Below are positions 34,348 to 44,281 of a stretch of 64,000 bases of DNA, one piece after another. Source of the stretch: JARYGU01 sp033795365. Its GTDB lineage: Bacteria > Pseudomonadota > Alphaproteobacteria > Rhizobiales > Rhizobiaceae. Below the pieces are notes generated by a model. The model did not search any database, was not told where the DNA came from, and was given only the letters and a program-made list of their open reading frames with translations. A program made the position numbers and the translations under genes. The stretch spans positions 1 through 64,000 of the forward strand of contig JARYGU010000022.1 of NCBI GenBank assembly GCA_033795365.1. Reading direction: 5' to 3'. Positions within the stretch are counted from its first letter, which is position 1. The number at the start of each line of letters is the position of its first letter.

Positions 34348-34959
34348 GTGAATTCGCAAGCCCATCTCGCCTATCTCGCTCTCGAACAGGCCATCGTGAC
34401 GCTGGAGCTGAAGCCCGGCGCGCTCGTCACCGAGAAGCAGCTCATCGACCTTGCCGGGCATGGGCGAACCCCGGTGCGGGAGGCGATTCAAAAACTCGCA
34501 TGGCAAGGGCTGATTGAGGTCAGGCCGCGCGTCGGCCTGCAGGTCGCAGCCATCGGGGCGCAAGATCATCTGCATGTGATGCAGGCGCGCCGCTGCCTGG
34601 AGCCGCTTGCGGCCGAGCTCGTGGCGATCCACGCCTCCGACCGGCACCGCGAGGCGCTTATCGACTGCGCGCAGGAAATGACCGCCTGCTCCATCAAGGC
34701 CGACATGTATGGTTTTCTCGCAGCCGACAAGGCGTTCGACGAAATCATGGAAGCCGCCTGCCCCAACGCGTTCCTGACCACGGCGCTCGCCCCCTTGCAG
34801 ACCCACGCCCGCCGGCTCTGGTTCGCACGTGCGGACGGAAGGCACATGGACCGCTCCGTGGAGCATCATGTGAAAGTCATCCGCGCGATCTGCAAGGGCG
34901 AAGCCGCAGAGGCGGCATCCGCCATGAGCGAGCTCATGGATTATCTGGCGAAGGAATAA
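34348..34959 (+). CDS. GntR-family regulator (FCD type) of the DapA-like gene
   Basis: 203 residues from GTG 34348 (NSQAHLAYLALEQAIVTLEL). An ATG at 34303 also opens the frame, but that would place operator copy 2 inside the gene. HTH seen as LVTEKQLIDLAGHGRTPVREAIQKLAWQGL (GntR form), then an FCD domain (ARRCLEPLAAELVAIHASD, DKAFDEIMEAACPNAF, EHHVKVIRAICKGE). It presumably represses the aldolase gene until a substrate is present. Confidence 0.87.
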   Translation: MNSQAHLAYLALEQAIVTLELKPGALVTEKQLIDLAGHGRTPVREAIQKLAWQGLIEVRPRVGLQVAAIGAQDHLHVMQARRCLEPLAAELVAIHASDRHREALIDCAQEMTACSIKADMYGFLAADKAFDEIMEAACPNAFLTTALAPLQTHARRLWFARADGRHMDRSVEHHVKVIRAICKGEAAEAASAMSELMDYLAKE

Positions 34960-35025
34960 GGCGTCAAAGAAGAAGGCGGCGCCGCTGCCGCTGCCGTCTT
35001 GGCAGATCTGCTCGACAAGCGGTCG

Positions 35026-35838
35026 TCAGTCGACGAAAGCGCGCTCGATGACGAATTCGCCCGGCTTGTTGTTGGCGCCCTCGGTTAAGCCCGCCTCTTC
35101 CAGCAACGCCTTGGTTTCCTTCAGCATTGCGGTGGATCCGCAGATCATCGCACGGTCGACGGCCGGGTCGAAGCGGGGAACGTTCAGATCCTCGAACATC
35201 TTGCCGTTGACGATAAGGTCGGTGATGCGGCCCTGGAACGGATAGTCCTCGCGGGTCACAGTCGCATAATGGCGCAGCTTGCCGCCGACGATCTCGGACA
35301 GCATTTCGTCATTGGCGATCTCTTCGAACAGGTCGAAGCCGTATTTCAACTCGGCGACCTCGCGGCAGGTGTGCGTCAGGATCACTTCGTCATATTTCTC
35401 GTAGGTTTCCGGATCGCGGATCAGGCTTGCGAACGGCGCAACCCCGGTTCCGGTCGAGAACATGTAAAGGCGCTTGCCGGGGGTCAGCGCATCCAGCACG
35501 AGCGTGCCCGTCGGCTTCTTGCGCATCAGCACCTGGTCGCCCGGCTTGATCTGCTGGAGATGCGAGGTCAGCGGCCCGTCCGGCACCTTGATCGAGAAGA
35601 ACTCGAGCTCCTCGTCCCAGGCGGGACTTGCGATCGAATAGGCGCGGTAGATCGGCTTGTCGCCGACCATCAGACCGATCATCGCGAATTCGCCGGAGCG
35701 GAAACGGAAGCTGTCGGGGCGGGTCATGCGGAAGCGGAACAGCCGGTCCGTATAATGCTGGACACGCGTCACCGTCTCGGCGAAAACGCCGGCGGGAATG
35801 GAGCTCGCGAAATCTTCGGTCTTGGCTGGCGCATTCAT
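35026..35838 (-). CDS. fpr: Ferredoxin--NADP(+) reductase
   Basis: 270 residues, bacterial subclass I/FPR. FAD site RAYSIASPAWDE, then EFFSIKVPDGPLTSHLQQI, the NADP loop FSTGTGVAPFASLIRDPETY, and a short C-terminus ending FVIERAFVD as in alphaproteobacterial FPRs, which lack the plant-type terminal Tyr. It supplies electrons to ferredoxin/flavodoxin or returns them to NADP. Stands alone with its own promoter region. Confidence 0.95.
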   Translation of the reverse strand: MNAPAKTEDFASSIPAGVFAETVTRVQHYTDRLFRFRMTRPDSFRFRSGEFAMIGLMVGDKPIYRAYSIASPAWDEELEFFSIKVPDGPLTSHLQQIKPGDQVLMRKKPTGTLVLDALTPGKRLYMFSTGTGVAPFASLIRDPETYEKYDEVILTHTCREVAELKYGFDLFEEIANDEMLSEIVGGKLRHYATVTREDYPFQGRITDLIVNGKMFEDLNVPRFDPAVDRAMICGSTAMLKETKALLEEAGLTEGANNKPGEFVIERAFVD

Positions 35839-35904
35839 GCTCGATCGATCCTGAAGTCACGTCGGAATTTTCTGCTGGTAGGCAGATATTACATGTTGAG
35901 CCGC

Positions 35905-35922
35905 AAAGGAAGGTATTCCTTT
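35905..35922. promoter_or_regulatory. Inverted repeat upstream of fpr
   Basis: AAAGGAA-GGTA-TTCCTTT, perfect, with CCGCA / TGCGG flanks that can extend it. It sits about 65-85 bp before the fpr start, where an activator or repressor would bind. Confidence 0.4.
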
Positions 35923-36019
35923 CCAATGCGGCGACATGGCGCGCATTTGCGTTGCTTTGTGCTTCGCACCATGGGCGAACATCAGATGATTATATCCGAC
36001 CTTCGCGGCGATTTGGCGG

Positions 36020-36532
36020 TCAGGCGGCCGGTTTTGCCGTCCGCCGCCAGCTATAGGATTGGGTTTTCTCCGCGGCCTTGACCGTCGGTTGGTAGTGCTC
36101 CGCTATTCCCGGCAGGCGCCCCTCTTCGAGGCGCTTCAGCGCGGTCGCGTTCGACACCGCGAAGCTGTCGATGCCGCAGCGGATCATCAGCGGGATCTGG
36201 TCGATCAGCACGTCGCCGACAGCGCGGATTTCGTTCGCAAAACCGAGCCGTTCGCGCAACAGCGAAGCCTGACTGAAGCCGCGCCCGTCGTTGAAGGCGG
36301 GGAACGAAACGGCGATCAGTTCGAGCCGGTAAAGATAGGGCTCCAGCCGCGAAACGTCATCTGACGGCTTCAGCAGGACGCCGAGACCCACGTCGTTGCT
36401 TTCATCCGCCCGCGCGATCACGGCCTCGAGATCGAGGAGCGGCCGCTGGTTGCCTTCGGCCTTGACCTCTTCCGTCTCGATCACCCACGGATCGTCCGTT
36501 ACGAAACCGGTTTCCTTCCAGAGTCTTGTCAT
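36020..36532 (-). CDS. DUF934 protein, sulfite-reductase operon
   Basis: 170 residues starting MTRLWKETGFVTDDPW, with LGVLLKPSDDVSRLEPYLYR and RRLE-type C-terminal motifs (LIDQIPLMIRCGIDSFAVSN). DUF934 genes almost always follow cysI in alphaproteobacteria and are thought to act with it; the biochemical function is not established. It starts 13 bp after the cysI stop. Confidence 0.88.
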   Translation of the reverse strand: MTRLWKETGFVTDDPWVIETEEVKAEGNQRPLLDLEAVIARADESNDVGLGVLLKPSDDVSRLEPYLYRLELIAVSFPAFNDGRGFSQASLLRERLGFANEIRAVGDVLIDQIPLMIRCGIDSFAVSNATALKRLEEGRLPGIAEHYQPTVKAAEKTQSYSWRRTAKPAA

Positions 36533-36545
36533 GTCCGCTCTCTCC

Positions 36546-38216
<1,671 letters not shown>

Positions 38217-38225
38217 TTCACTTCC

Positions 38226-38543
38226 TCAGGCGGCGACCGGACCGGTCGCAGTCAATCCGGAGTAACCCGGGGCATAGGAGATTGTCGGCCCTTCGGCGCG
38301 GATGCGCTCGCGCATGCGCAGCGGGCGCAAAAGACCGTTCACCTCTTCGACGTCGACGACGTTCACGTCAACCACTTTGTTGTCGGCAAACGCCTGCTTG
38401 CCGGTCGCTTCCAGTGCCTCGACCGCTTCCTTGTGACGCGCGACGAATGCGTCCTGCAGCGATTCGTTCCAGTTGCCGGCTGCATCCAGCCATACCGAAA
38501 TGCCGTCGGACAGGCGATTTGCCGTCAGAACCTTCTCGACCAT
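38226..38543 (-). CDS. DUF2849 protein, sulfite-reductase operon
   Basis: 105 residues (MVEKVLTANRLSDGISVWLD, HKEAVEALEATGKQAFADNK, MRERIRAEGPTISYAPGYSG). The typical DUF2849 position is between cysG and cysI. GGGAG lies in the end of cysG; only one base separates the cysG stop and this start, so translation is coupled. Function unknown. Confidence 0.87.
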   Translation of the reverse strand: MVEKVLTANRLSDGISVWLDAAGNWNESLQDAFVARHKEAVEALEATGKQAFADNKVVDVNVVDVEEVNGLLRPLRMRERIRAEGPTISYAPGYSGLTATGPVAA

Positions 38544-38544
38544 G

Positions 38545-39987
38545 TCAAGCTCCCACGTCTGCGGTCCGCGCCGTCTCGTTCTGGCGCACGAGCGGGACCG
38601 AATGTTCGAAATTCGCGCCGGCGACGGCGTCGCCGATGATGACCATGACCGGGCCGGCCAGTTCGTCGCGGTACTGCAGATCCGGCAAATCGCGGAGCGT
38701 GCCGTGCAACAGGCGCTTTTCGCGCCGGCTGGCATTCTCGATGACTGCGACGGTCGTCTCGGCGGGAAGCCCCGCCTCCATCAGCCGTTCGGCGACGGAT
38801 GCGGCAACCGTGCGCCCCATATAGACGGCGATCGTCGCGCCGGAAATCGCCAGCCTTGCCCAGTCCGGCAGCACTTCGCCGGTCAGGTCGTGGCCGGTCG
38901 TGAAAATCAGCGACGAAGCGACGCCGCGAAGCGTCAGCGGCAGTTCGAAATCGGCAGCCGCCGCGAAGGCCGAGGTGATTCCGGGCACGACCTCATAGGT
39001 GACGCCCGCCTCGCGCAGTGCCGACATCTCTTCGGCCGCGCGGCCATAGACGAGCGGATCGCCGGATTTCAGCCGCACCACGCGCTTGCCCGCCCTGCCG
39101 AGATCCACCAGCAGATCGTTGATCTCTTCCTGCGACTTCGAATGACATCCCTTGCGCTTGCCGACGGAAATGCGTTCGGCGTCTCGCCGCCCCATATCGA
39201 CGATCGCCTGCGGTACGAGCGCATCGAAGACGATTGCGTCGGCTTCCATCATCACGCGCTGCGCCCTTAGCGTCAGCAGATCCTCAGCTCCCGGCCCCGC
39301 GCCGACGAGCCACACATGGCCGGCGGCCTTGCCGGCGGAACCGAGAAGCGTTTCTGCCTGCCTATGCGCGAGGTCGAGATCCCCGGCATTGACCGCATCG
39401 GCGACCGCGCCGGTGAAGAAGCGCCGCCAGAAAACGCGACGGGTGACGCCGCGCGGCACGATCCGGTCGGCTGCGGCGCGATAGGCGGCCGCCAGAACGG
39501 CGAGCCGGCCGAGCGAGGGCGAAAGAATCTGGTCGATCTGCGCGCGAATCATCTGCGCGAGTACCGGCCCTGCCCCTTCCGTGCCGATGGCGACTGCGAC
39601 GGGTGCCCGGTTGACGAGCGCCGGCGTGAAGAAATCGCAATAGTCCGGTTGGTCGACCGCGTTGACGGGGATCTTGACGATGCGCGCCGCCTTCGCGATC
39701 TCCTGGTCCGAAAGCACGTCGCCCGTGGCGGCGAAGACCAGAACCGCACCCTCAAGATGGGCCGGCGAAAAGACCTCGCGCAGCGTCTCGATCCGCCGGT
39801 CGCGCAAAAATGCCTCGAAACCGGGCTCGGCAGCCTCAGCGACGACCGTGAGGTCGGCCTGCGTGTTCAGCAGAAGCCTTACCTTGGCGAAGGCTTCGTC
39901 GCCATTTCCCACGACGACGACCCTCTTTCCCGCAACGCGGAAAAAAGCCGGGAAGGTCGAAAGCTGTTGGTCTGGCTGATGCATCAT
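38545..39987 (-). CDS. cysG: Siroheme synthase
   Basis: 480 residues, bifunctional/trifunctional CysG. N-terminal NAD-binding precorrin-2 dehydrogenase/ferrochelatase (RVVVVGNGDEAFAKVRLLL), a middle dimerisation segment, then the SAM-dependent uroporphyrinogen III methyltransferase domain (VWLVGAGPGAEDLLTLRA, VVRLKSGDPLVYGRAAEE, VVPGITSAFAAAA, FTTGHDLTGE). Makes siroheme for CysI, which is encoded two genes downstream. Alternative start at 39984. Confidence 0.94.
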   Translation of the reverse strand: MMHQPDQQLSTFPAFFRVAGKRVVVVGNGDEAFAKVRLLLNTQADLTVVAEAAEPGFEAFLRDRRIETLREVFSPAHLEGAVLVFAATGDVLSDQEIAKAARIVKIPVNAVDQPDYCDFFTPALVNRAPVAVAIGTEGAGPVLAQMIRAQIDQILSPSLGRLAVLAAAYRAAADRIVPRGVTRRVFWRRFFTGAVADAVNAGDLDLAHRQAETLLGSAGKAAGHVWLVGAGPGAEDLLTLRAQRVMMEADAIVFDALVPQAIVDMGRRDAERISVGKRKGCHSKSQEEINDLLVDLGRAGKRVVRLKSGDPLVYGRAAEEMSALREAGVTYEVVPGITSAFAAAADFELPLTLRGVASSLIFTTGHDLTGEVLPDWARLAISGATIAVYMGRTVAASVAERLMEAGLPAETTVAVIENASRREKRLLHGTLRDLPDLQYRDELAGPVMVIIGDAVAGANFEHSVPLVRQNETARTADVGA

Positions 39988-40198
39988 CCGTCCATTTCAG
40001 TCTGGCGCACTATCCTAAATATCGGGCAGGAATTGAAGAAACAGGAATCCGCGAGCTTCCGGACGCGCGTATTCTTTTGCTCGCTCGGTTCTGAAATTGA
40101 GCAAATATGTCCGATAGGCCCCAGAGCGCTTGCCTCGTCAATGCTGCAACCGCTAAAGGATAGACTTCCCGGCAGCGAAATTTCAAGGAAATATCCCG

Positions 40199-40786
40199 AT
40201 GGACCAGGCCGTTCTCGCCAAACGCCTTCTCGACGTGATCGAGAACGACATCCTCCCCTTGACGGAGAAGGGCGTCGCTGCCGGCAACAAGGTCTTCGGG
40301 GCTGCCATCCTGCGCAAGGCCGATCTGTCGCTCGTCATCGCCGAAACGAACAACGAGACCGACAATCCCCTCTGGCACGGCGAGGTGCACACGCTGAAAC
40401 GTTTCTACGAGCAGGCGGATAAGCCGGACGTGAAGGAGCTCGTCTTTCTGTCGACCCACGAACCCTGTTCGATGTGCCTTTCGGCGATTACCTGGGCCGG
40501 ATTCGACAATTTCTACTATTTCTTCACCCATGAGGATTCCCGCGACAGCTTCGCGATACCGCACGACCTGAAGATCCTGAAGGAGGTGTTCCGCCTCGAG
40601 CCGGGCGGCTATGCGAGAAGCAACGCCTTCTGGCGCTCGGCACCGATCGGCGACCTTGTCGCAACGGCGGATCCCCTCGGGATGGAAGCACTGAAGGCGC
40701 AGGACGCGCGCATCCGCAAGTCCTATGATGATCTCTCGGCGGCCTATCAGTCAGGCAAGTCCGGCAACAACATACCGCTCAGCTGA
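40199..40786 (+). CDS. Nucleoside deaminase family protein
   Basis: 195 residues of the cytidine/deoxycytidylate deaminase fold: zinc ligands in LWHGEVHTLKRF (His with catalytic Glu) and STHEPCSMCLSAITWAG (two Cys). Longer C-terminal part than TadA, so closer to guanine/cytosine-type or unassigned deaminases than to the tRNA editor. 20 bp before mazG, probably co-transcribed. Confidence 0.85.
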   Translation: MDQAVLAKRLLDVIENDILPLTEKGVAAGNKVFGAAILRKADLSLVIAETNNETDNPLWHGEVHTLKRFYEQADKPDVKELVFLSTHEPCSMCLSAITWAGFDNFYYFFTHEDSRDSFAIPHDLKILKEVFRLEPGGYARSNAFWRSAPIGDLVATADPLGMEALKAQDARIRKSYDDLSAAYQSGKSGNNIPLS

Positions 40787-40806
40787 GCAGACGGGGCACG
40801 AAAACC

Positions 40807-41640
40807 ATGCAGCCTTCCCGCGACATACAAGGCCTTCTCGACATCATGGCGGCGCTGCGGCAGCCCGAGACGGGGTGCCCCTGGGACGTCGTCCAGACCT
40901 TCGAGACGATCAAGCCCTACACGATCGAGGAGGCCTACGAGGTCGCAGACGCCATCGAGCGCAACGACATGGACGACCTGCGTGACGAGCTCGGCGATCT
41001 GCTTCTCCAGGTGGTCTTCCACGCGCGCATGGCGCAGGAAGCGGGAGAGTTCGCCTTCGCAGACGTGGTCGAGGCCGTCACGCGCAAAATGATCCGCCGT
41101 CACCCGCATGTCTTCGCGCGCTCCGAAGCGGATACGCCCGATGCCGTGAAGCGGCAATGGGACGAGATCAAGCAGGCCGAAAAACGCGAGCGGCTGGAGC
41201 GTCGCGCGAAGCGCGGCCTGCCGGAAGATACGGAAAAAGGCTATCTCGGTCCGGTCCAGCGCTCTTTTCCGGCGCTGGTCGAGGCGCTGAAATTGCAGGA
41301 GCGTGCCGCCAAGGTCGGCTTCGACTGGTCCGAGCCGGAGCCGATCCTCGACAAGATCGAGGAGGAAGTGGCGGAGCTTCGCGAGGCGCTCCGGCAGGGC
41401 GACAAGAACAAGGTGGCCGACGAACTCGGCGACCTGATCTTCGCCCTCGTCAACATCGGCCGGCATACCGGCACCGACCCGGAGATGGCTCTGCGCGGAA
41501 CGAACACCAAATTCCGCCGCCGCTTCGCACATATCGAAGACACGCTCGCCGCAAGCGGGGAGAGCCTCCAGGACGCCACATTGGAACGGATGGAGGAACT
41601 GTGGCAGGCGGCCAAAGCGATCGAACGCCAGATCACCTGA
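40807..41640 (+). CDS. mazG: Nucleoside triphosphate pyrophosphohydrolase
   Basis: 277 residues with two MazG domains. First: TGCPWDVVQTFETIKPYTIEEAYEVADAIE with DELGDLLLQVVFHARMA. Second: EEEVAELREALRQGDKNKVADELGDLIFALVN. The ExxE...ExxD acidic motifs that hold magnesium are present. Degrades non-canonical nucleoside triphosphates (house-cleaning). Confidence 0.94.
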   Translation: MQPSRDIQGLLDIMAALRQPETGCPWDVVQTFETIKPYTIEEAYEVADAIERNDMDDLRDELGDLLLQVVFHARMAQEAGEFAFADVVEAVTRKMIRRHPHVFARSEADTPDAVKRQWDEIKQAEKRERLERRAKRGLPEDTEKGYLGPVQRSFPALVEALKLQERAAKVGFDWSEPEPILDKIEEEVAELREALRQGDKNKVADELGDLIFALVNIGRHTGTDPEMALRGTNTKFRRRFAHIEDTLAASGESLQDATLERMEELWQAAKAIERQIT

Positions 41641-41663
41641 CGTAAGGGAATGCCCTTACGTCA
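41638..41663. terminator. Hairpin containing both stop codons of mazG and hflX
   Basis: TGACGTAAGGG-AATG-CCCTTACGTCA, a perfect 11-bp inverted repeat. The mazG TGA is its first three bases and the hflX TGA is the complement of its last three. There is a weak T-rich follow-up (TCTTTCC) on the plus strand. It likely stops or stabilises both convergent transcripts. Confidence 0.7.
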
Positions 41664-42980
41664 TCTTTCCCAGTCTTCACGAATCCGGTTCCCGCCGCTT
41701 CCCAGCCGCCGGTCAAGCTCGGCTGCTTCCGTCTCCGTCAGGCGCAGTTCGACCCGCACGCTGCCGTCCTCCAGATCCTCGCGCTCATCCACGATGGAAT
41801 GATCGTATATCCAGGGCAGCAATTGCAGCCTGTCCATCGGAACGACGGTGTCGCGGGAAACGAGCACGCCGGAAAGCCGGCGGTTGATCTCGCCGAGCAG
41901 GCGGTCGACGCCCTCGCCCGTTGCCGCCGAAACGGCGATCGTGTTGCTCGCGGTCTCCGCCTTCTGGAGCAGTGCGGCGCGCGCTTCGGGCTCCAGCCGG
42001 TCGATCTTGTTCCAGACTTCCAGGATACGCTCCGCCCCGTCCTTCTCGTCTATCCCGAGATCGCCGAGGATGCGCAGAACGTCCGAAGCCTGTGCGCCGT
42101 TGTCGTCGTCCGACATGTCGCGCACATGCAGGATCAGGTCCGCCTCCAGCACCTCCTCCAGCGTCGCCCGGAAGGCGGCGACGAGATGCGTCGGCAGGTC
42201 CGAGATGAAGCCCACCGTATCGGACAGGATGACGGTGCGCCCCTGCGGCAGCTTCATGCGGCGCAGCGTCGGATCGAGCGTGGCGAACAGCATGTCCTCG
42301 GCGAGCACTCCCGCCCCGGTGATCCGGTTGAACAGCGTCGACTTGCCGGCATTGGTGTAGCCGACCAGCGCCACGATCGGATGGGGAACCTTCTTGCGCT
42401 TGGAGCGATGGAGTTGCCGGGTGCGGCGCACCTGTTCGAGCTCGCGTTCCAGCCGGACGATACGATCCTGCAACTGCCGGCGGTCGGCTTCGATCTGCGT
42501 CTCGCCGGGGCCGCCCATGAAGCCCGCGCCGCCGCGCTGGCGCTCCAGGTGGGTCCAGCTTCTGACCAGCCGCCCCTTTTGGTAGTTCAGATGCGCAAGA
42601 TCGACCTGCAGCCTGCCTTCCTTGGTGGAGGCACGGCGTCCGAAGATTTCGAGGATGAGGCCCGTCCGGTCGATGACTTTGGCCTTCCATTCCTTTTCCA
42701 GGTTGCGCTGCTGGACCGGAGTAAGGGGGTGATCGACGATGACGAGCCCTGCCCCGGTCTCGTCCAGCGCCTGTCCGATCTCGGCGATCTTGCCCGTGCC
42801 GAGCAATGTCCCGGGTTTCGGCTGGCTCACCGGAACGAGAGCGGAATGCACGACGTCCAGATCGATGGCAAGCGCGAGCCCGACGGCTTCTTCCAGTCTC
42901 GCCTGTTCGGAGCGCGAGGATGCGCCGCCGTCCTGCGCCGCACCGTTCTTCAAAACGGGCGCAATGACGACCGCGCGCAT
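41661..42980 (-). CDS. hflX: GTPase HflX
   Basis: 439 residues from ATG 42980. N-terminal HflX domain (LLGTGKIAEIGQAL, GRRASTKEGRLQVDLAHLNY, GGAGFMGGPGETQIEADRRQ), G domain with GYTNAGKSTLFNR (G1), SDTVGFI (G3) and NKID (G4). It binds ribosomes and splits stalled 70S. The frame stays open for 27 codons back to the hfq stop, with protein-like residues (RDTRKESIVPEPEKRRDD) but no ATG/GTG/TTG, so the true start may be a rare codon. Follows hfq directly, as in many proteobacteria. Confidence 0.93.
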   Translation of the reverse strand: MRAVVIAPVLKNGAAQDGGASSRSEQARLEEAVGLALAIDLDVVHSALVPVSQPKPGTLLGTGKIAEIGQALDETGAGLVIVDHPLTPVQQRNLEKEWKAKVIDRTGLILEIFGRRASTKEGRLQVDLAHLNYQKGRLVRSWTHLERQRGGAGFMGGPGETQIEADRRQLQDRIVRLERELEQVRRTRQLHRSKRKKVPHPIVALVGYTNAGKSTLFNRITGAGVLAEDMLFATLDPTLRRMKLPQGRTVILSDTVGFISDLPTHLVAAFRATLEEVLEADLILHVRDMSDDDNGAQASDVLRILGDLGIDEKDGAERILEVWNKIDRLEPEARAALLQKAETASNTIAVSAATGEGVDRLLGEINRRLSGVLVSRDTVVPMDRLQLLPWIYDHSIVDEREDLEDGSVRVELRLTETEAAELDRRLGSGGNRIREDWER

Positions 42981-43057
42981 GTCGTCGCGGCGCTTTTCGG
43001 GCTCCGGGACGATCGATTCTTTTCGTGTATCGCGTTTGCTAATTTGCTCTGGTCCTG

Positions 43058-43300
43058 TCAGGAGCCGTTTTCTTCGGTCTCGAACATCTGCACCGGCTGT
43101 CCCGGCATGATCGTCGAGATCGCATGCTTATAGACGAGTTGCGAATGCCCGTCACGGCGCAAGAGCACGCAGAAATTATCGAAGGACGTCACCACGCCCG
43201 TCAGCTTGACCCCGTTTATAAGGAAAATTGTCAGCGAAATCTTCTGCTTGCGAACAGTATTGAGAAAAAGATCCTGCAGATTCTGAGAACGTTCCGCCAT
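43058..43300 (-). CDS. hfq: RNA chaperone Hfq
   Basis: 80 residues, exactly the rhizobial length. Sm1 (LFLNTVRKQKISLTIFLING) and Sm2 with the YKHA motif (SQLVYKHAISTIMP) are intact; the C-terminal tail is short. Start ATG 43300 (MAERSQNLQDLFL). Forms hexamers that pair sRNAs with mRNAs. Upstream of hflX in a probable operon. Confidence 0.97.
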   Translation of the reverse strand: MAERSQNLQDLFLNTVRKQKISLTIFLINGVKLTGVVTSFDNFCVLLRRDGHSQLVYKHAISTIMPGQPVQMFETEENGS

Positions 43301-43408
43301 AGCGCCGCTTCTTTCTTGATTGCCGGTCCCGATTCGACCGGTTGACTGAAAAATCAAAAGTCCCCGTCTGACCGGCGAAACATGTTTCGCGGTCTGTTGG
43401 TTTTGGTA

Positions 43409-44272
43409 TCAAATAGAAGTCTTTTCCGCAACGTCGAAAAAGGCTTCGCGAATTTTCTGGGCAGTTATGCCCGGATGGCCGTTTGCGATGGTCTTTCCGT
43501 CGATTTCGACCAGGGGAAAACAGATGCTTGTCGCAGCGGTGATGAAGACTTCGCGCGCCGCCAGCATCTCCTCCACCGAAAACGGCCTTTCCTCGACCTC
43601 CAGACCGAGACCGCTTGCGACATCGATCAGGGTCGTGCGGGTGATGCCGCGCAGAATCCCATGTTCGGCAGGCCGCGTGACGAGCTTGCCATTCGCATCC
43701 ACGATCCAGACATTCGTCGCCGCCCCTTCCTTAACGGTTCCGTCGGCGTCGACGAAGATCGCCTCCTGCGCGCCCTTCTCCTTCGCCTGCTGGCGGGCAA
43801 GCACATTCGGCAGCAGGCCTATGGTTTTGACATCGACGCGCTCCCAGCGATTCTCCGGCACCGTGATCGCCTTGATTCCCCCGGCATTCTTCGCCGCGAT
43901 GACCGAAGGGTCCGTGCTCTTCGCCGTTATCACCAGCGAAGGCTGGGTTCCGCCTGCGGGAAACACATGGTCGCGCCTTGCGACCCCGCGGGTCACCTGA
44001 AGATAGAAAAGCCCGTTCCGCACGCGGTTTCGCCGCAACAGCTCGCGGATGATGCCGGTCAGCGCCGCGCGGCTCACGGGCCGTGCGATCCGGATTTCCC
44101 CGAGCGAACGGTCGAGACGATCGAGGTGGCGCGTCAGGTCGACGATGAAGCCGTGCCGGACCTCGCAGACCTCGTAGACGCCGTCGGCGAACTGATAGCC
44201 GCGATCCTCGACATGGACAGCCGCATCGTCATGGCGCACGTAACGACCATTCACATAGGCAAGGCGGGGCAT
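43409..44272 (-). CDS. dat: D-amino-acid aminotransferase
   Basis: 287 residues of fold type IV PLP enzymes: YVNGRYVRHDDAAVHVEDRG at the N-terminus, the PLP lysine in RVDVKTIGLLPNVLARQQA, the GAATNVWIVD and EMLAAREVFITAATS sites. The pattern favours D-alanine-type transaminase over branched-chain enzyme, though the distinction by eye is not absolute. It begins 9 bp after the trkA stop, so it belongs to the trkA-side operon. Confidence 0.88.
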   Translation of the reverse strand: MPRLAYVNGRYVRHDDAAVHVEDRGYQFADGVYEVCEVRHGFIVDLTRHLDRLDRSLGEIRIARPVSRAALTGIIRELLRRNRVRNGLFYLQVTRGVARRDHVFPAGGTQPSLVITAKSTDPSVIAAKNAGGIKAITVPENRWERVDVKTIGLLPNVLARQQAKEKGAQEAIFVDADGTVKEGAATNVWIVDANGKLVTRPAEHGILRGITRTTLIDVASGLGLEVEERPFSVEEMLAAREVFITAATSICFPLVEIDGKTIANGHPGITAQKIREAFFDVAEKTSI

Positions 44273-44281
44273 TGGAGTTTC

